Below are positions 27,367 through 36,061 of a stretch of 64,000 nt of DNA, piece after piece. The translations under genes and the position numbers were made by a program. Numbering within the stretch: the stretch's first letter is position 1; each line of letters begins with the position of its first letter. The notes beneath the pieces were generated by a model. It ran no database searches and was not told the DNA's origin. It saw only the letters and a program-made list of their open reading frames with translations. Origin of the DNA: Deltaproteobacteria bacterium (lineage in GTDB: Bacteria; Myxococcota_A; Polyangia; Polyangiales; Ga0077539); the NCBI GenBank assembly GCA_030694465.1, contig JAUXYJ010000062.1, positions 26,370-90,369 of the forward strand. Direction: 5' to 3'.

Positions 27367-29222
27367 ACGAGCGTTCGCTCGCGATCGTATGCGTCGCCCT
27401 TGCCACACTGCTCCCACAGTGGGCCGCGGCGCAGGCTCGCCCGGTCGATCGCCCTGCCGTCCCGCCGCCCGATGGCGAGCCCGAGACGAGCACGCCCACG
27501 GTGCCAGCGGTCCCGCCTGACACGAGCGAGCCCACCGGCACCGACGAGACCGACACGCCCGCGGGCGGTGGCAACGGCGGCGGCGCACCAAGGCCCGCGG
27601 ACGACATCGCAGAGTCGCGAGAGCAGCCGCTGACCGACGAGCAACGCGCGCAGATGGTCACGTCGCTCGGCGAGCTCCCGTCGGGTGTGGATCGCGCGCC
27701 GAGGAGGTTTGTCTTTCCGCCTTACCTCCGCGAGTGGGGCCCCGAGCATGACACCACGGTGTTGTTTCCCCTGTATTTTCGCAGTCGCGTGCGAGAGTCC
27801 CAGTGGCTGTTCATCCCGCCGTATTTTCAGCTCCGCTCGCCCACTGCGAACACCGACGTGGTGTTTCCGTTCTTCTTTCGGTTCAACGGTACGCGCTCGG
27901 ACACAAGCCGATACAGCACCACCGTGATCCCGCCGGTCTGGGTGCACCAGTCCCGCGGTCCAGGGCTCGCGCGCACGAGCGCCTACGGGGCCTTTCCGCT
28001 CTTCAGCTACCACGAGTCGTTTAGTGCCGACGGCAGGCTCGAAGGCGAGCACCTGGTGATCCCTGCGGCGCTCACGTATCACCGCTGGTTTCGCGGTGGT
28101 CAGCACACCATCACCCCATTTTTTCAGTACGTTCGCAGCGGATCAAGCACGACCTGGACCGCCGGTCCCGTCGTCCCGCTCGTCGCGCACCACCACTCGC
28201 CTTCGCTCGACTGGACCCTCGTCTGGCCCCTCGCTTTTTTTCACCGCCACGAGCGAGAGACCAACGCGCGGTTGACCGTCGTAGGCCCCTTCTGGACGAG
28301 CAGCACGCCGACCTCGGTGTCCGTCAATTTCGCCCCGATTTTCTTTCACAGCCACGACCGCACGAGCTCGCGCACGACCGTGCTCCCGCTGTTTCACACC
28401 GAGTGGTCGCGTGAGCACTTTACGCTCATCACGCCGCTCGCGGGCTACACCCGCGTGGGCAACGAGAGCACGCTCATTACGCCGCTCTACCAAAACCACC
28501 GCGGCGCTACACAGCTCGACGCGATCGCGCCGTTTTTCTACTACGGCCGAGACCCACGCCTCGGGACGAGCACGCTGCAGGTGCTCAACTTCGTGCACAA
28601 CCGCCGCCCCACGGGCTACTCGTGGACCTTCTTTCCGCTCATCGGTCGCATCCACGAAGAGGGGCGGTTTGACACGACGATCACACCGCTCTTTGCGCAC
28701 AGCAATAATCAGACGCAGCGATCCACGACGACCTGGGTATTTCCAAATATTCACGTCGAACGCTCTCCTGAGCATCGCGTCGTCAACGTCTACCCATTCT
28801 GGTTCAGCGCCGCCGGCCGCGGATGGCACCACAACGTGTTCTTTCCGTTTGTCTGGGACATCGGAAACCGCACCGAAGGGCGCCAGGTCACCGTCATCGC
28901 GCCGTTCTACGCGCACTCGGGCGACCGCACGGGCTACACCCGCTGGGCGTTTCCGGATGTCTTCTGGTGGCGTCATGGCTCAGGCGAGACCCTCTCGTGG
29001 GGCTACGACATCGCGCCGTTCTTTCAGTACGCCGAGCCTCATCCAGGCGACTACTCATGGACCGTTCTCTACGGCCTAGCGGGTCATCGTCGGCAAGGCA
29101 GCTACGAACAAACGCGTGTGTTTTGGGCCACAATCGATCACTCGGCGCCCCCAGGGACTGTCACGCAACGACGCGCCAGCACGACCGCGCCGCGCACGCG
29201 TGACACGCTGCTCGACCTGTAA
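27363..29222 (+). CDS. Exported protein with aromatic-rich beta repeats
   Basis: 619 residues with a signal peptide (LAIVCVALATLLPQWAAAQ) and a Pro/Thr/Glu linker to about residue 100. From there to the end runs a series of about 12 imperfect repeats of ~40 residues, each with a hydrophobic-aromatic strand such as TTVLFPLYFRS, DVVFPFFFRF, TTVIPPVWVHQ, HTITPFFQYV and FAPIFFHSH followed by a polar turn. Alternating aromatic strands suggest a beta-rich surface or outer-membrane structure, possibly a barrel or solenoid. I know no function for it. It overlaps the hisS stop by four bases, and a 137-base gap without visible features follows. Confidence 0.8.
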   Translation: MNERSLAIVCVALATLLPQWAAAQARPVDRPAVPPPDGEPETSTPTVPAVPPDTSEPTGTDETDTPAGGGNGGGAPRPADDIAESREQPLTDEQRAQMVTSLGELPSGVDRAPRRFVFPPYLREWGPEHDTTVLFPLYFRSRVRESQWLFIPPYFQLRSPTANTDVVFPFFFRFNGTRSDTSRYSTTVIPPVWVHQSRGPGLARTSAYGAFPLFSYHESFSADGRLEGEHLVIPAALTYHRWFRGGQHTITPFFQYVRSGSSTTWTAGPVVPLVAHHHSPSLDWTLVWPLAFFHRHERETNARLTVVGPFWTSSTPTSVSVNFAPIFFHSHDRTSSRTTVLPLFHTEWSREHFTLITPLAGYTRVGNESTLITPLYQNHRGATQLDAIAPFFYYGRDPRLGTSTLQVLNFVHNRRPTGYSWTFFPLIGRIHEEGRFDTTITPLFAHSNNQTQRSTTTWVFPNIHVERSPEHRVVNVYPFWFSAAGRGWHHNVFFPFVWDIGNRTEGRQVTVIAPFYAHSGDRTGYTRWAFPDVFWWRHGSGETLSWGYDIAPFFQYAEPHPGDYSWTVLYGLAGHRRQGSYEQTRVFWATIDHSAPPGTVTQRRASTTAPRTRDTLLDL

Positions 29223-29359
29223 ATTTCCTCAGGGCCTACATCGGCTGCGGGAGAAGTTGCTCCCAGGCCGCGCTCTCAAGAAGTGCACAGAGTTTCCAAG
29301 AGTGTGTCGTTCGTGTGCGTGAACGACGGAGAGTGCGCTAATCTTTGTGACAGATTTCA

Positions 29360-30877
29360 ATGGGCGCTTCGGCACCGCAAAGCTTCGCGCATAATCTCCT
29401 CGTGGGGAAACCCATCGCTGGAAAGTACAAAGTCGTTCGCTTACTCGGCGAAGGCGGCATGGGCGCTGTGTACGAAGGCAAGCCGATGGACGGCAGCCCT
29501 CACGTCGCCATCAAAGTGCTCGCCGCCCAGTACGCAGCGGATGAGGTCGCCTCGCGTCGCTTTATGCAAGAGGCCGAAGCGGCCGCACGCATCGCCCATC
29601 CCAACATCGCGTTCGTCACTCAAATGGGCCGCGAACCTTCCGGTGCGCTGTACATCGTCCAGGAGCTCTTGCGCGGCGAAGACGTCCGCACGCTGTTGCA
29701 ACGCCACGGGTCGCTGACGGCTGGCCAAGCGCTCGCGGTCATGATCCCCATCGCCAACGCGCTCGCCGCAGCGCACAAGCACGGGATCCTTCACCGTGAC
29801 GTCAAGCCCGAGAACATTTTTCTCACGCGGACGCCCGACGGCACCTTCATCCCCAAGCTCATTGATTTCGGGATCTCGAAGTTTCAAGACGCCAAGCTCG
29901 AGGGCGATCGACGCACGCAGACCGGTGTCGCCATCGGCACGCCGGACTACATGTCCCCTGAGCAAGCGCGCGCAGATCGCGTCCTCGATGGCCGCACGGA
30001 TCAATGGTCCGTCGCCACGGTGATCTACGAGCTGCTCACGCTGCGGCCGCCCTTTGTCGCGCCCACCGCCACGCTCGTTCTGACCAAAATTATCACCGAG
30101 CAGCCTCCGCGGATCGAGCTCTTTGTCCCGGACATCGCGCCCATCATTGCCAACGCGATCCATGTCGCGCTCGATACCAACCGGGACAAGCGCTACCAAG
30201 ACATGCCCGGGTTCGTGCGCGCCTTGGAGGCAGCGGCCGCGGCCAGCAAGACCGTGATCAGCATGCCCGAGGTGGTCGTCCCCAGCCCCGAAGAGCCCGT
30301 TCGTCGACGCGAAGGCGGCGAGAGCGCGGAGGTGCCCGCTCCCACGGGGTTGCCGCGTGCCCCAAGCTCGGGGATCGCGGGCAACGAGACCCCGACGACG
30401 CTCTACAGCGCCGCGACCATGACCCTGCCTGCTGCGCGCTCACCGCTCAGCGTCGCGCCGACGGCGATGAGCCCCCACACCCCCTCCACGCTCCAAGACG
30501 ACGACTTCACCGATCCGCGGCGAGGGCCTAAGATTCTGAGCGCGATCGTGGTGTTTGTGTTGCTCACCGGCGGTGGCTTGGCTGCCTTTTTTGCACTGCG
30601 TGAGCATGCTCGTGCGCAGCTCTTGCAAGAACGACACGAGCAGCGCCAGAGGCTCAATGATTGGATCGTGCACAACCCGACCCACTCGACCCGTGGGCAC
30701 GCGCCAGACGCCCCCACAACCGTCGAGGCTCCGTCGCAACAAGCGGACGCCTCGGTCGCTGTGCAGCCGGTCCAGGTGACGCATCCGGCGACGTCGCCGC
30801 CTCGCACGCATCGACCGCGGATCATTAGGCTCCCGCGCAACGGGCTGAGCATTCAGCGGCGCTACGAGGGCAACTGA
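29360..30877 (+). CDS. Membrane-anchored eukaryotic-type Ser/Thr protein kinase
   Basis: 505 residues. The kinase domain spans about 22-290: glycine loop GEGGMGAVYEG, catalytic Lys52 (VAIKVL), HRDVKPEN with catalytic Asp147, DFG-type IDFGIS (Asp169) and activation-segment GTPDYMSPEQ. All residues needed for activity are present. A Pro/Ser/Thr-rich juxtamembrane region of ~90 residues precedes one membrane helix (ILSAIVVFVLLTGGGLAAFFAL, about 388-410) and a ~95-residue extracytoplasmic tail. The tail includes THPATSP, encoded by copy 3 of the GGCGACGTCGCC palindrome. PEGA and lipoprotein genes follow closely, so these three may form one signalling unit. Confidence 0.95.
   Translation: MGASAPQSFAHNLLVGKPIAGKYKVVRLLGEGGMGAVYEGKPMDGSPHVAIKVLAAQYAADEVASRRFMQEAEAAARIAHPNIAFVTQMGREPSGALYIVQELLRGEDVRTLLQRHGSLTAGQALAVMIPIANALAAAHKHGILHRDVKPENIFLTRTPDGTFIPKLIDFGISKFQDAKLEGDRRTQTGVAIGTPDYMSPEQARADRVLDGRTDQWSVATVIYELLTLRPPFVAPTATLVLTKIITEQPPRIELFVPDIAPIIANAIHVALDTNRDKRYQDMPGFVRALEAAAAASKTVISMPEVVVPSPEEPVRRREGGESAEVPAPTGLPRAPSSGIAGNETPTTLYSAATMTLPAARSPLSVAPTAMSPHTPSTLQDDDFTDPRRGPKILSAIVVFVLLTGGGLAAFFALREHARAQLLQERHEQRQRLNDWIVHNPTHSTRGHAPDAPTTVEAPSQQADASVAVQPVQVTHPATSPPRTHRPRIIRLPRNGLSIQRRYEGN
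30784..30799. repeat. GGCGACGTCGCC palindrome, copy 3 (in kinase C-terminal tail)
   Basis: CATCCGGCGACGTCGCCG, in frame inside the kinase gene, shares 18 bases with the copy at the end of the MFS gene at 13.06 kb. Both encode HPATSP. Confidence 0.55.
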
Positions 30878-30898
30878 CAGATGGCGAAGGGTGGCGTG

Positions 30899-31831
30899 AT
30901 GGCTCGCACACACAAGCGACGAACTCTCAAAGTGGTCTCGTGGTGCATGGCCTTGGGGCTCGTCTGTGGGGCCTCAAGTGGTCTGGCCCAGCGCGCACCC
31001 AATCCAGCGCGCGACGCGTTTGAGCGCGGGATTCATGCGCTAGAGACACAGCGCTACGTCGAGGCGCTCGATGCTTTCGAAGAGAGCTACCGGCTGCGTC
31101 CGTCGCCAGTCGCACAGTACAACGTCGCGGTCTCACAGCGCGGATTGGGCCGAACGCGCGCCGCCATTGAGACCTTTGAGCGCTATCTCGCCGCGCCTGA
31201 GCGCAGCGCAGACCGCGCACGGCTCGCGCAAATCCGCGCAGAGCTCAGCGAGCTCCGTGGGCAAATTGTCACCCTGCGGCTCACGGTGCGCCCAGAAAAC
31301 GCAGCGCTCTTGGTCGATGGACGCCCAGCGCAGATCGCGCCCGACGGGCTGCGGCTTGACCCCGGGATGCACGTGGTCGAGGTGAGCGCTGAGGGGTTTC
31401 GCAGTACCCGCCGCGAGGTCGATATGCGCCCTGGCTCGCAGGTCGTGCTCGAGGTCGCGCTTGAGTCCCTTGGGCTCGGTCGATTGGCCGTCACATCTTC
31501 GGTCGAAGGTGCGGTGATTCGTGTGGACGGGCGCGAGTGGGGGACCTCTCGTGTCGATCGTCTGATCGCGCCAGGCGAGCACCAGCTCGAGCTCCTCGCG
31601 CCTCGCTACGATGTCTACCGTCGGAGCGTTCGGGTCGAGAGTGATGTGACGTTGCGGGTCGACGCGCAGCTCTTGGCAGAAGGCGCCGGGACGCGGCGTT
31701 GGCTCATCCCAACGCTGAGCGTCGTCGGAGCGCTCGCGATCGCGGGAGGAATCTTCGCGGTGGTGTACGCGACCGGTTCGCCTGTGCCCCAACAGTTTGC
31801 ATGGGGGACATTCGAGCTTGGTCCGCGGTAG
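30899..31831 (+). CDS. Exported TPR/PEGA-domain protein
   Basis: I chose the ATG at 30899 because GAAGGG lies seven bases upstream and the resulting N-terminus (MARTHKRRTLKVVSWCMALGLVCGASSGLAQ) is a good signal peptide; the track start six codons earlier has no ribosome-binding site. It is 310 residues. A TPR pair (ARDAFERGIHALETQRYVEALDAFEESY...AQYNVAVSQ) is followed by two PEGA-type beta repeats (ALLVDGRPAQIAPDGLRLDPGMHVVEVSAEGF; GAVIRVDGREWGTSRVDRLIAPGEHQLELLAP) and a C-terminal membrane helix. PEGA/TPR proteins sit beside Ser/Thr kinases in many myxobacterial loci. A binding or sensing role at the envelope is inferred. Confidence 0.87.
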   Translation: MARTHKRRTLKVVSWCMALGLVCGASSGLAQRAPNPARDAFERGIHALETQRYVEALDAFEESYRLRPSPVAQYNVAVSQRGLGRTRAAIETFERYLAAPERSADRARLAQIRAELSELRGQIVTLRLTVRPENAALLVDGRPAQIAPDGLRLDPGMHVVEVSAEGFRSTRREVDMRPGSQVVLEVALESLGLGRLAVTSSVEGAVIRVDGREWGTSRVDRLIAPGEHQLELLAPRYDVYRRSVRVESDVTLRVDAQLLAEGAGTRRWLIPTLSVVGALAIAGGIFAVVYATGSPVPQQFAWGTFELGPR

Positions 31832-31841
31832 AGTCAGCGCT

Positions 31842-33452
31842 GTGCTGACCCCGCGAAGCTATGCCCGGATGAGTTGTTTTTGTCTGCTAGCGATCGGCGC
31901 GTCGATCACGGCGTGCAGACGCGCAGATCTTAAGCCCACGCAATTGGTGGTGCGGATTGACTCCCAGCTCGTCCCAGAACAAGAGCTCCGAGCGATCCGT
32001 GTGCTCGCCTCTCGTACGCTTATGGGCACGCCCATTCTCGACCGAGTCTACGAGTTTCGAGACGGAGCCTTTACGCTGCCTGGCGAAATCGGGCTCTATG
32101 CACAGGACGTCAACGACCAGGGGATCGTCCACATTGAGGTCCGCGCGGACACCACCGCGGGGCAGACGTTTACCGTGCGCGCCGAAGCTCAGTTTGTGCC
32201 GCGAGAGACTCGCATCGTGCCGATCTTGTTGACGCGCTCGTGCGGCAACCGGCTGCCCTCGGACACGTGCGCGTCGTGCACTGCGTGCGGGTGCGAGACG
32301 CTGCGATTTGGCGACGATGGGGGGGTCCCGACGGGGGCCTACCTTCCGGTTCGGTCAGGTGCACAAAACGAAGGCTGTGCGCTCGCCCAGGTCCCTGAAG
32401 TACCTCGCTCGCTCGAGGATCGATTGGTGGGTCCTGACGGCCGTGTTGGCTACGCGTACGCAGTGCGTCGTGTGCGTTTTGATTGGCCTACTGCCACCAA
32501 TCCACGGGGTTGGCGCACGCTTGGCTACGATCTTGACGGACTCTGTTCGGCGGGTGGCGCAGCCAACGCGACGTGTCGCAACCCAGGGGGCGTCGTCGAG
32601 GACGGTGAGGCTGGGCGCGACAACGCGTTTGCCTCACGATTGGGTCCCTACCTCGTGACGAACAACCAGGTGTCCGAAGCCGCTGTGAACGCGCGCATCG
32701 CGCTGGGCGGCGCGACCATGGGCTTGGAGCTCCGGGAGTATGCGGGTGGCGACGATGGACGGGTCGAGTTGTCCTTTTTGCCTCTCGCGCAGGGACACCC
32801 TGAGGGGCGAGATGGCGAGGCTCCTCGGTGGGATGGCAACGATGACTGGGCCCTCGATGAGTCGCTCGCGCTGGGGCCTGATGGTCGACAGACGTCGCTC
32901 GGATTTGTCGCGGGGTCGAGGCTGGTTGTGCGGATGCGATCGCAGACGGGCTTGATTTTTCCGGTCGAGAACGGGCTGCAAACGCGATTTGTGATCTCGG
33001 GTGGTGTGGTCTCGGGGGGCGTCCATTGTGGAGGCCGTGTGCTGGGATCGCTGCAATTTGGCGGCTGGATCGACGTCGCGCAGGTGAGCCGCGACACGGT
33101 GTATGCGGGCTTGTGCTCGCCACTGCAGCGCTTCGCAGTCACGACCGCGCTGGTTCAAGCGGCTGATTTGTACGTCGTCGGCGATGGTCCGGTGAACAAC
33201 CCCAACCTCGATTGCAACGCGATCAGCGTGGGATTTGAGCTTGAGCTCTCTCCCATTCGGGCGGTGACTCGGAGGGTCCGTACGGCGCAACCGTCGAGCC
33301 CCTGCGATGCCCTCGGTGATGGCGGCGTGGGCGACGCGGGTGACGCGAGTGACGCGGGTGACGCAGGCATCGCGGACGACGCGGGCGACGCGGGCGACGC
33401 GGGCAGCGTGGGGGACGCGAGCACAGACGCACGGCCGGACGCGCGGGGCTAG
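31842..33452 (+). CDS. Large lipoprotein with C-terminal Asp/Ala/Gly repeat tail
   Basis: The GTG at 31842 gives VLTPRSYARMSCFCLLAIGASITAC, a signal peptide with basic n-region and lipobox ITAC; the ATG at 31869 would lack positive charges. The product is 536 residues. The N-terminal ~110 residues look like a beta-sandwich (VVRIDSQLVPEQELRAIRVLAS...), then a Cys cluster (SDTCASCTACGCETL), then a region with small Cys-containing loops. The tail is a run of D-A-G units, encoded by repeated GACGCGGGTGAC-like DNA prone to slippage. Its function is unknown. Its TAG stop shares the sequence CTAG with the convergent MFS stop. Confidence 0.8.
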   Translation: MLTPRSYARMSCFCLLAIGASITACRRADLKPTQLVVRIDSQLVPEQELRAIRVLASRTLMGTPILDRVYEFRDGAFTLPGEIGLYAQDVNDQGIVHIEVRADTTAGQTFTVRAEAQFVPRETRIVPILLTRSCGNRLPSDTCASCTACGCETLRFGDDGGVPTGAYLPVRSGAQNEGCALAQVPEVPRSLEDRLVGPDGRVGYAYAVRRVRFDWPTATNPRGWRTLGYDLDGLCSAGGAANATCRNPGGVVEDGEAGRDNAFASRLGPYLVTNNQVSEAAVNARIALGGATMGLELREYAGGDDGRVELSFLPLAQGHPEGRDGEAPRWDGNDDWALDESLALGPDGRQTSLGFVAGSRLVVRMRSQTGLIFPVENGLQTRFVISGGVVSGGVHCGGRVLGSLQFGGWIDVAQVSRDTVYAGLCSPLQRFAVTTALVQAADLYVVGDGPVNNPNLDCNAISVGFELELSPIRAVTRRVRTAQPSSPCDALGDGGVGDAGDASDAGDAGIADDAGDAGDAGSVGDASTDARPDARG

Positions 33453-34669
33453 GTCGAGGGACTGTTCGCGGGCGCGAGCTCTGGGGGGTGCTTGATCAGC
33501 CCCGAACCTTTGCGTGACAGCACCAGCGCGATGAGCGAAAACACTGCGGGAAGCGCTGCCCAACCCGCGAGGTACCCGTGCTCAATGAGCTTGCCCGCGA
33601 GCATCGGCGCGACGATCGCTCCCACGGAGCTGAGCGACTGCAAGAGCCCTAAGATCAAGCCCTGCTCGCTGGCTTCGCTGCGCTGAGAGACCACGCTCGT
33701 GAGGCTCGGTCTGAGCATCGCGTTGGCGATCGATGTGATGGTGCACGCTGCGAAGAGCCCTGCAATGGAAGGGAACGCCGCGAGCACGCCGTAGCCCAAG
33801 ACGTTGCCCGCGAAGCCGATCCGAATGAGCCGTGATTCACCGAAGCGGGGCACCAAGCGTCGCAGCGCTCCGCCCTGGACCATGATGCCCAAGAAGCCCG
33901 CGTACGCGAAGACGTAGCCCACCTCTCGCGGGGTAAACAGCACGTTGTGCCAGCGGTAGGTGCGCTCGGCGAAGAGCGCGAATCCCGAGGTAAACGCGCT
34001 AAAAGAGAGCGTGTACATCAGGTACTCGAGGAGCAAAACGCCCACGATGGGCTTCGAGAAATACGGCGCGTAGGTGCCCCACGCGAGCGGTGAGAGCCTG
34101 CGGGTGGCGTCGGTGTCCTTCGGGGGCATTCCGCCCTCGAGCAGGGCGATCGAGCACACAATACTCGTCGCGCTCATGGCCGCCGCGAGCCAAATGGGCG
34201 CGGTGTAGCCGAAGCGAAGCAGCGAGGCCGTGATCGCGGGACCTATGAAAAATCCCAGGCCAAACGCGATCCCAATGAGCGCAAATGCGCCCGTGCGCTT
34301 CTCGGGCGGGGTGCGATCGCTGACATACGCTTGTGCGAGCGAGAGGTTGCCCGCGGTCGCGCCATCGAGGGCTCGCGCGAAAAACAGCATCGCGAGGGTC
34401 TCGGCGCGGGCGAGCAGAACGAAGCCGATCAGTGTGCCAATCTGCGAGACAATGAGCAGGGGTTTACGGCCGAAGCGGTCACTCAGCGCGCCCAACACGG
34501 GGCCCGCCATCAGCATGCACGCTGCGTAGGTGCTCACCAAGAGCGTCGCCTGAAACGGCGTCGCGTGAAAGCGCTCGGCGTAGGGCGCGAGCAACGGCAG
34601 CACCAGGGTCATGCCGAACACATCGACGAGGACCACTAAGAAAATGGCAGCGAGCGGTGAGCCCTTCAT
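33449..34669 (-). CDS. MFS drug/tetracycline-type efflux transporter
   Basis: 406 residues from the ATG at 34669, which overlaps the stop of the haemoglobin gene by four bases; the longer track ORF covers that gene in another frame. Twelve membrane helices are visible. Motif A is canonical (GALSDRFGRKPLLI) and the N-terminus (FLVVLVDVFGMTLVLPLLAPYA) resembles TetA-class and Bcr-type proton antiporters. The substrate cannot be read from sequence. Translational coupling to a truncated haemoglobin suggests that both respond to the same stress. Confidence 0.9.
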   Translation of the reverse strand: MKGSPLAAIFLVVLVDVFGMTLVLPLLAPYAERFHATPFQATLLVSTYAACMLMAGPVLGALSDRFGRKPLLIVSQIGTLIGFVLLARAETLAMLFFARALDGATAGNLSLAQAYVSDRTPPEKRTGAFALIGIAFGLGFFIGPAITASLLRFGYTAPIWLAAAMSATSIVCSIALLEGGMPPKDTDATRRLSPLAWGTYAPYFSKPIVGVLLLEYLMYTLSFSAFTSGFALFAERTYRWHNVLFTPREVGYVFAYAGFLGIMVQGGALRRLVPRFGESRLIRIGFAGNVLGYGVLAAFPSIAGLFAACTITSIANAMLRPSLTSVVSQRSEASEQGLILGLLQSLSSVGAIVAPMLAGKLIEHGYLAGWAALPAVFSLIALVLSRKGSGLIKHPPELAPANSPST

Positions 34670-35106
34670 GACCTGGCGTCGTTGGGAGAGTGGTCTTCGG
34701 GTTCGCGAACGTTGCGCAAGAAATCCGCGATTTCTGCGAAGCGTGTGTGCAAAAAGACGCGCAGAGGTTCTTGCATGGGGGTCTGTGCGAGGGCGAGATC
34801 CATCGCGCGCATCCAGGCGTCTCGCATGGCGCGATCCACGGGGACATGCGCGTGTCGCATGCGCAGCCGCGGGTGGCCATGGAGCGCCATGTAGGTCTGT
34901 GGCCCGCCGAGCCATCCGATCAAAAAGAGCGCAAAGCGATCGCGAGACTCTCGCGAGACCTTTTGGTTGGCGTCGAGCTTGTGGAGCGCTGCGAGGACAG
35001 GCTCGTGGTCGTCCATGGCGTCGTAAAAGAGCTCTACCAGCGAACGCACGACAGGCTCGCCACCCAGCTGCGCGAAGTGAGACTCGCTTGATGTGTCATC
35101 GGTCAT
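34666..35106 (-). CDS. Group II truncated haemoglobin (trHbO-like)
   Basis: 146 residues. Family landmarks are all present: GGEPVVRSLVELFYDAM (helix A/B with Tyr at B10), GWLGGPQTYMALHGHPRLRMRH (the F-helix region with proximal His) and RDAWMRAMDLAL (Trp at G8, diagnostic of group II). Such globins bind O2 or NO at haem in the cytoplasm and act in NO/peroxide detoxification or redox signalling. It is the first gene of a two-gene operon with the MFS exporter. The start ATG is at 35106 with no convincing ribosome-binding site. Confidence 0.94.
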   Translation of the reverse strand: MTDDTSSESHFAQLGGEPVVRSLVELFYDAMDDHEPVLAALHKLDANQKVSRESRDRFALFLIGWLGGPQTYMALHGHPRLRMRHAHVPVDRAMRDAWMRAMDLALAQTPMQEPLRVFLHTRFAEIADFLRNVREPEDHSPNDARS

Positions 35107-35204
35107 GGTCGCGGTCGTTGTGCCATAGGACCCGCGAGAGTCGAAAGCGCAGTGTCATGAGATGGGCGCTTTGTTGCGCGTCGCGAGGTAGTCTCGCGCG
35201 CATT

Positions 35205-36044
35205 GTGCTTCGCAAATGCAAACTGCGGCTGGGTCCAAGCAAGGTCGCGCGTGCAACCTTGATGGTCGCGCGGACGTTTGAGGGCAGCGCGCCTACGTCG
35301 GACTGGTCCCTCCTTGAGCAGGGAATTCGCTCGGTTTTACCCGTGATGCTCGAGGACACCGACGCGCTGATGGGGTTGCTGCGCCGTGTGGAGTTGGCGC
35401 GCGGCGCGATCTTGGTCTTTGACGAAGACGACGAGGACGAGAGCGCGCGCGCGGGGCTCTTGCGGGTGGGCTTGGACCTGGATCTGGTGTTAATCGCCGA
35501 GGATGACGTGTCATCGAGAGACGCCCTTGAGGCGTTGATCCAGGTGCTCGAGTTTGCGCGCGAGAACGTGACGTACGAGCTGGCCCTGAGGGTGGGCTCG
35601 CGAGACGCGACCCTTGTCGAGACGCGCGCGGCCATTGTGTCTGTCGCGCAGGCGCATGGGATTCTCTTGCGGGGGCTGCCTTCGCTGTATGCCCCTGAGT
35701 CACAACAAGAGCGCTCGGTCACAGACGATGACGCGTGGGCCTCGGAAGAGCACGCGAGCGCACACGAACGTGAGGCTGCTTCGTGGTCTTTCTTCGGCGA
35801 CGAAGAGAGCGAAGACGAGCAGCAAGGAGAGCTCTGGGCCGAGGTCGCGCTCACGCAGGACGCGAGGGACTTCTTGGCTGCCGCGCGGTTGCGGTGGCCC
35901 GTGAGCCTTGGGGCCCTCGAAGAGTCTTGGCGCGCCGTCGCGTTCGCGGCTCACCCCGACCGTGCACCGGATGACCCTTCCGCGGGACAGCGGTTTGTGG
36001 CGCTGCGGCGGGGCTTTGAAGAGCTTCGGTTGCTCAAGAGCTAG
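35205..36044 (+). CDS. Protein with degenerate C-terminal J-domain-like segment
   Basis: The track start (34611) lies antisense to the globin gene. Possible starts are ATG 35157, GTG 35205 and ATG 35262; none has a strong ribosome-binding site, and I list the middle one (279 residues). The N-terminal ~150 residues are a mixed alpha/beta region (VELARGAILVFDEDDED; LVLIAEDDVSSRDALEALIQVLEFA). An acidic linker follows. The last ~50 residues resemble a short J-domain: SLGALEESWRAVAFAAHPDRAPDDPSAGQRFVAL, with the His-Pro-Asp tripeptide that stimulates DnaK. A co-chaperone role is therefore possible but unproven. Confidence 0.65.
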   Translation: MLRKCKLRLGPSKVARATLMVARTFEGSAPTSDWSLLEQGIRSVLPVMLEDTDALMGLLRRVELARGAILVFDEDDEDESARAGLLRVGLDLDLVLIAEDDVSSRDALEALIQVLEFARENVTYELALRVGSRDATLVETRAAIVSVAQAHGILLRGLPSLYAPESQQERSVTDDDAWASEEHASAHEREAASWSFFGDEESEDEQQGELWAEVALTQDARDFLAAARLRWPVSLGALEESWRAVAFAAHPDRAPDDPSAGQRFVALRRGFEELRLLKS

Positions 36045-36061
36045 GTCACCCCCAGGCGCGG

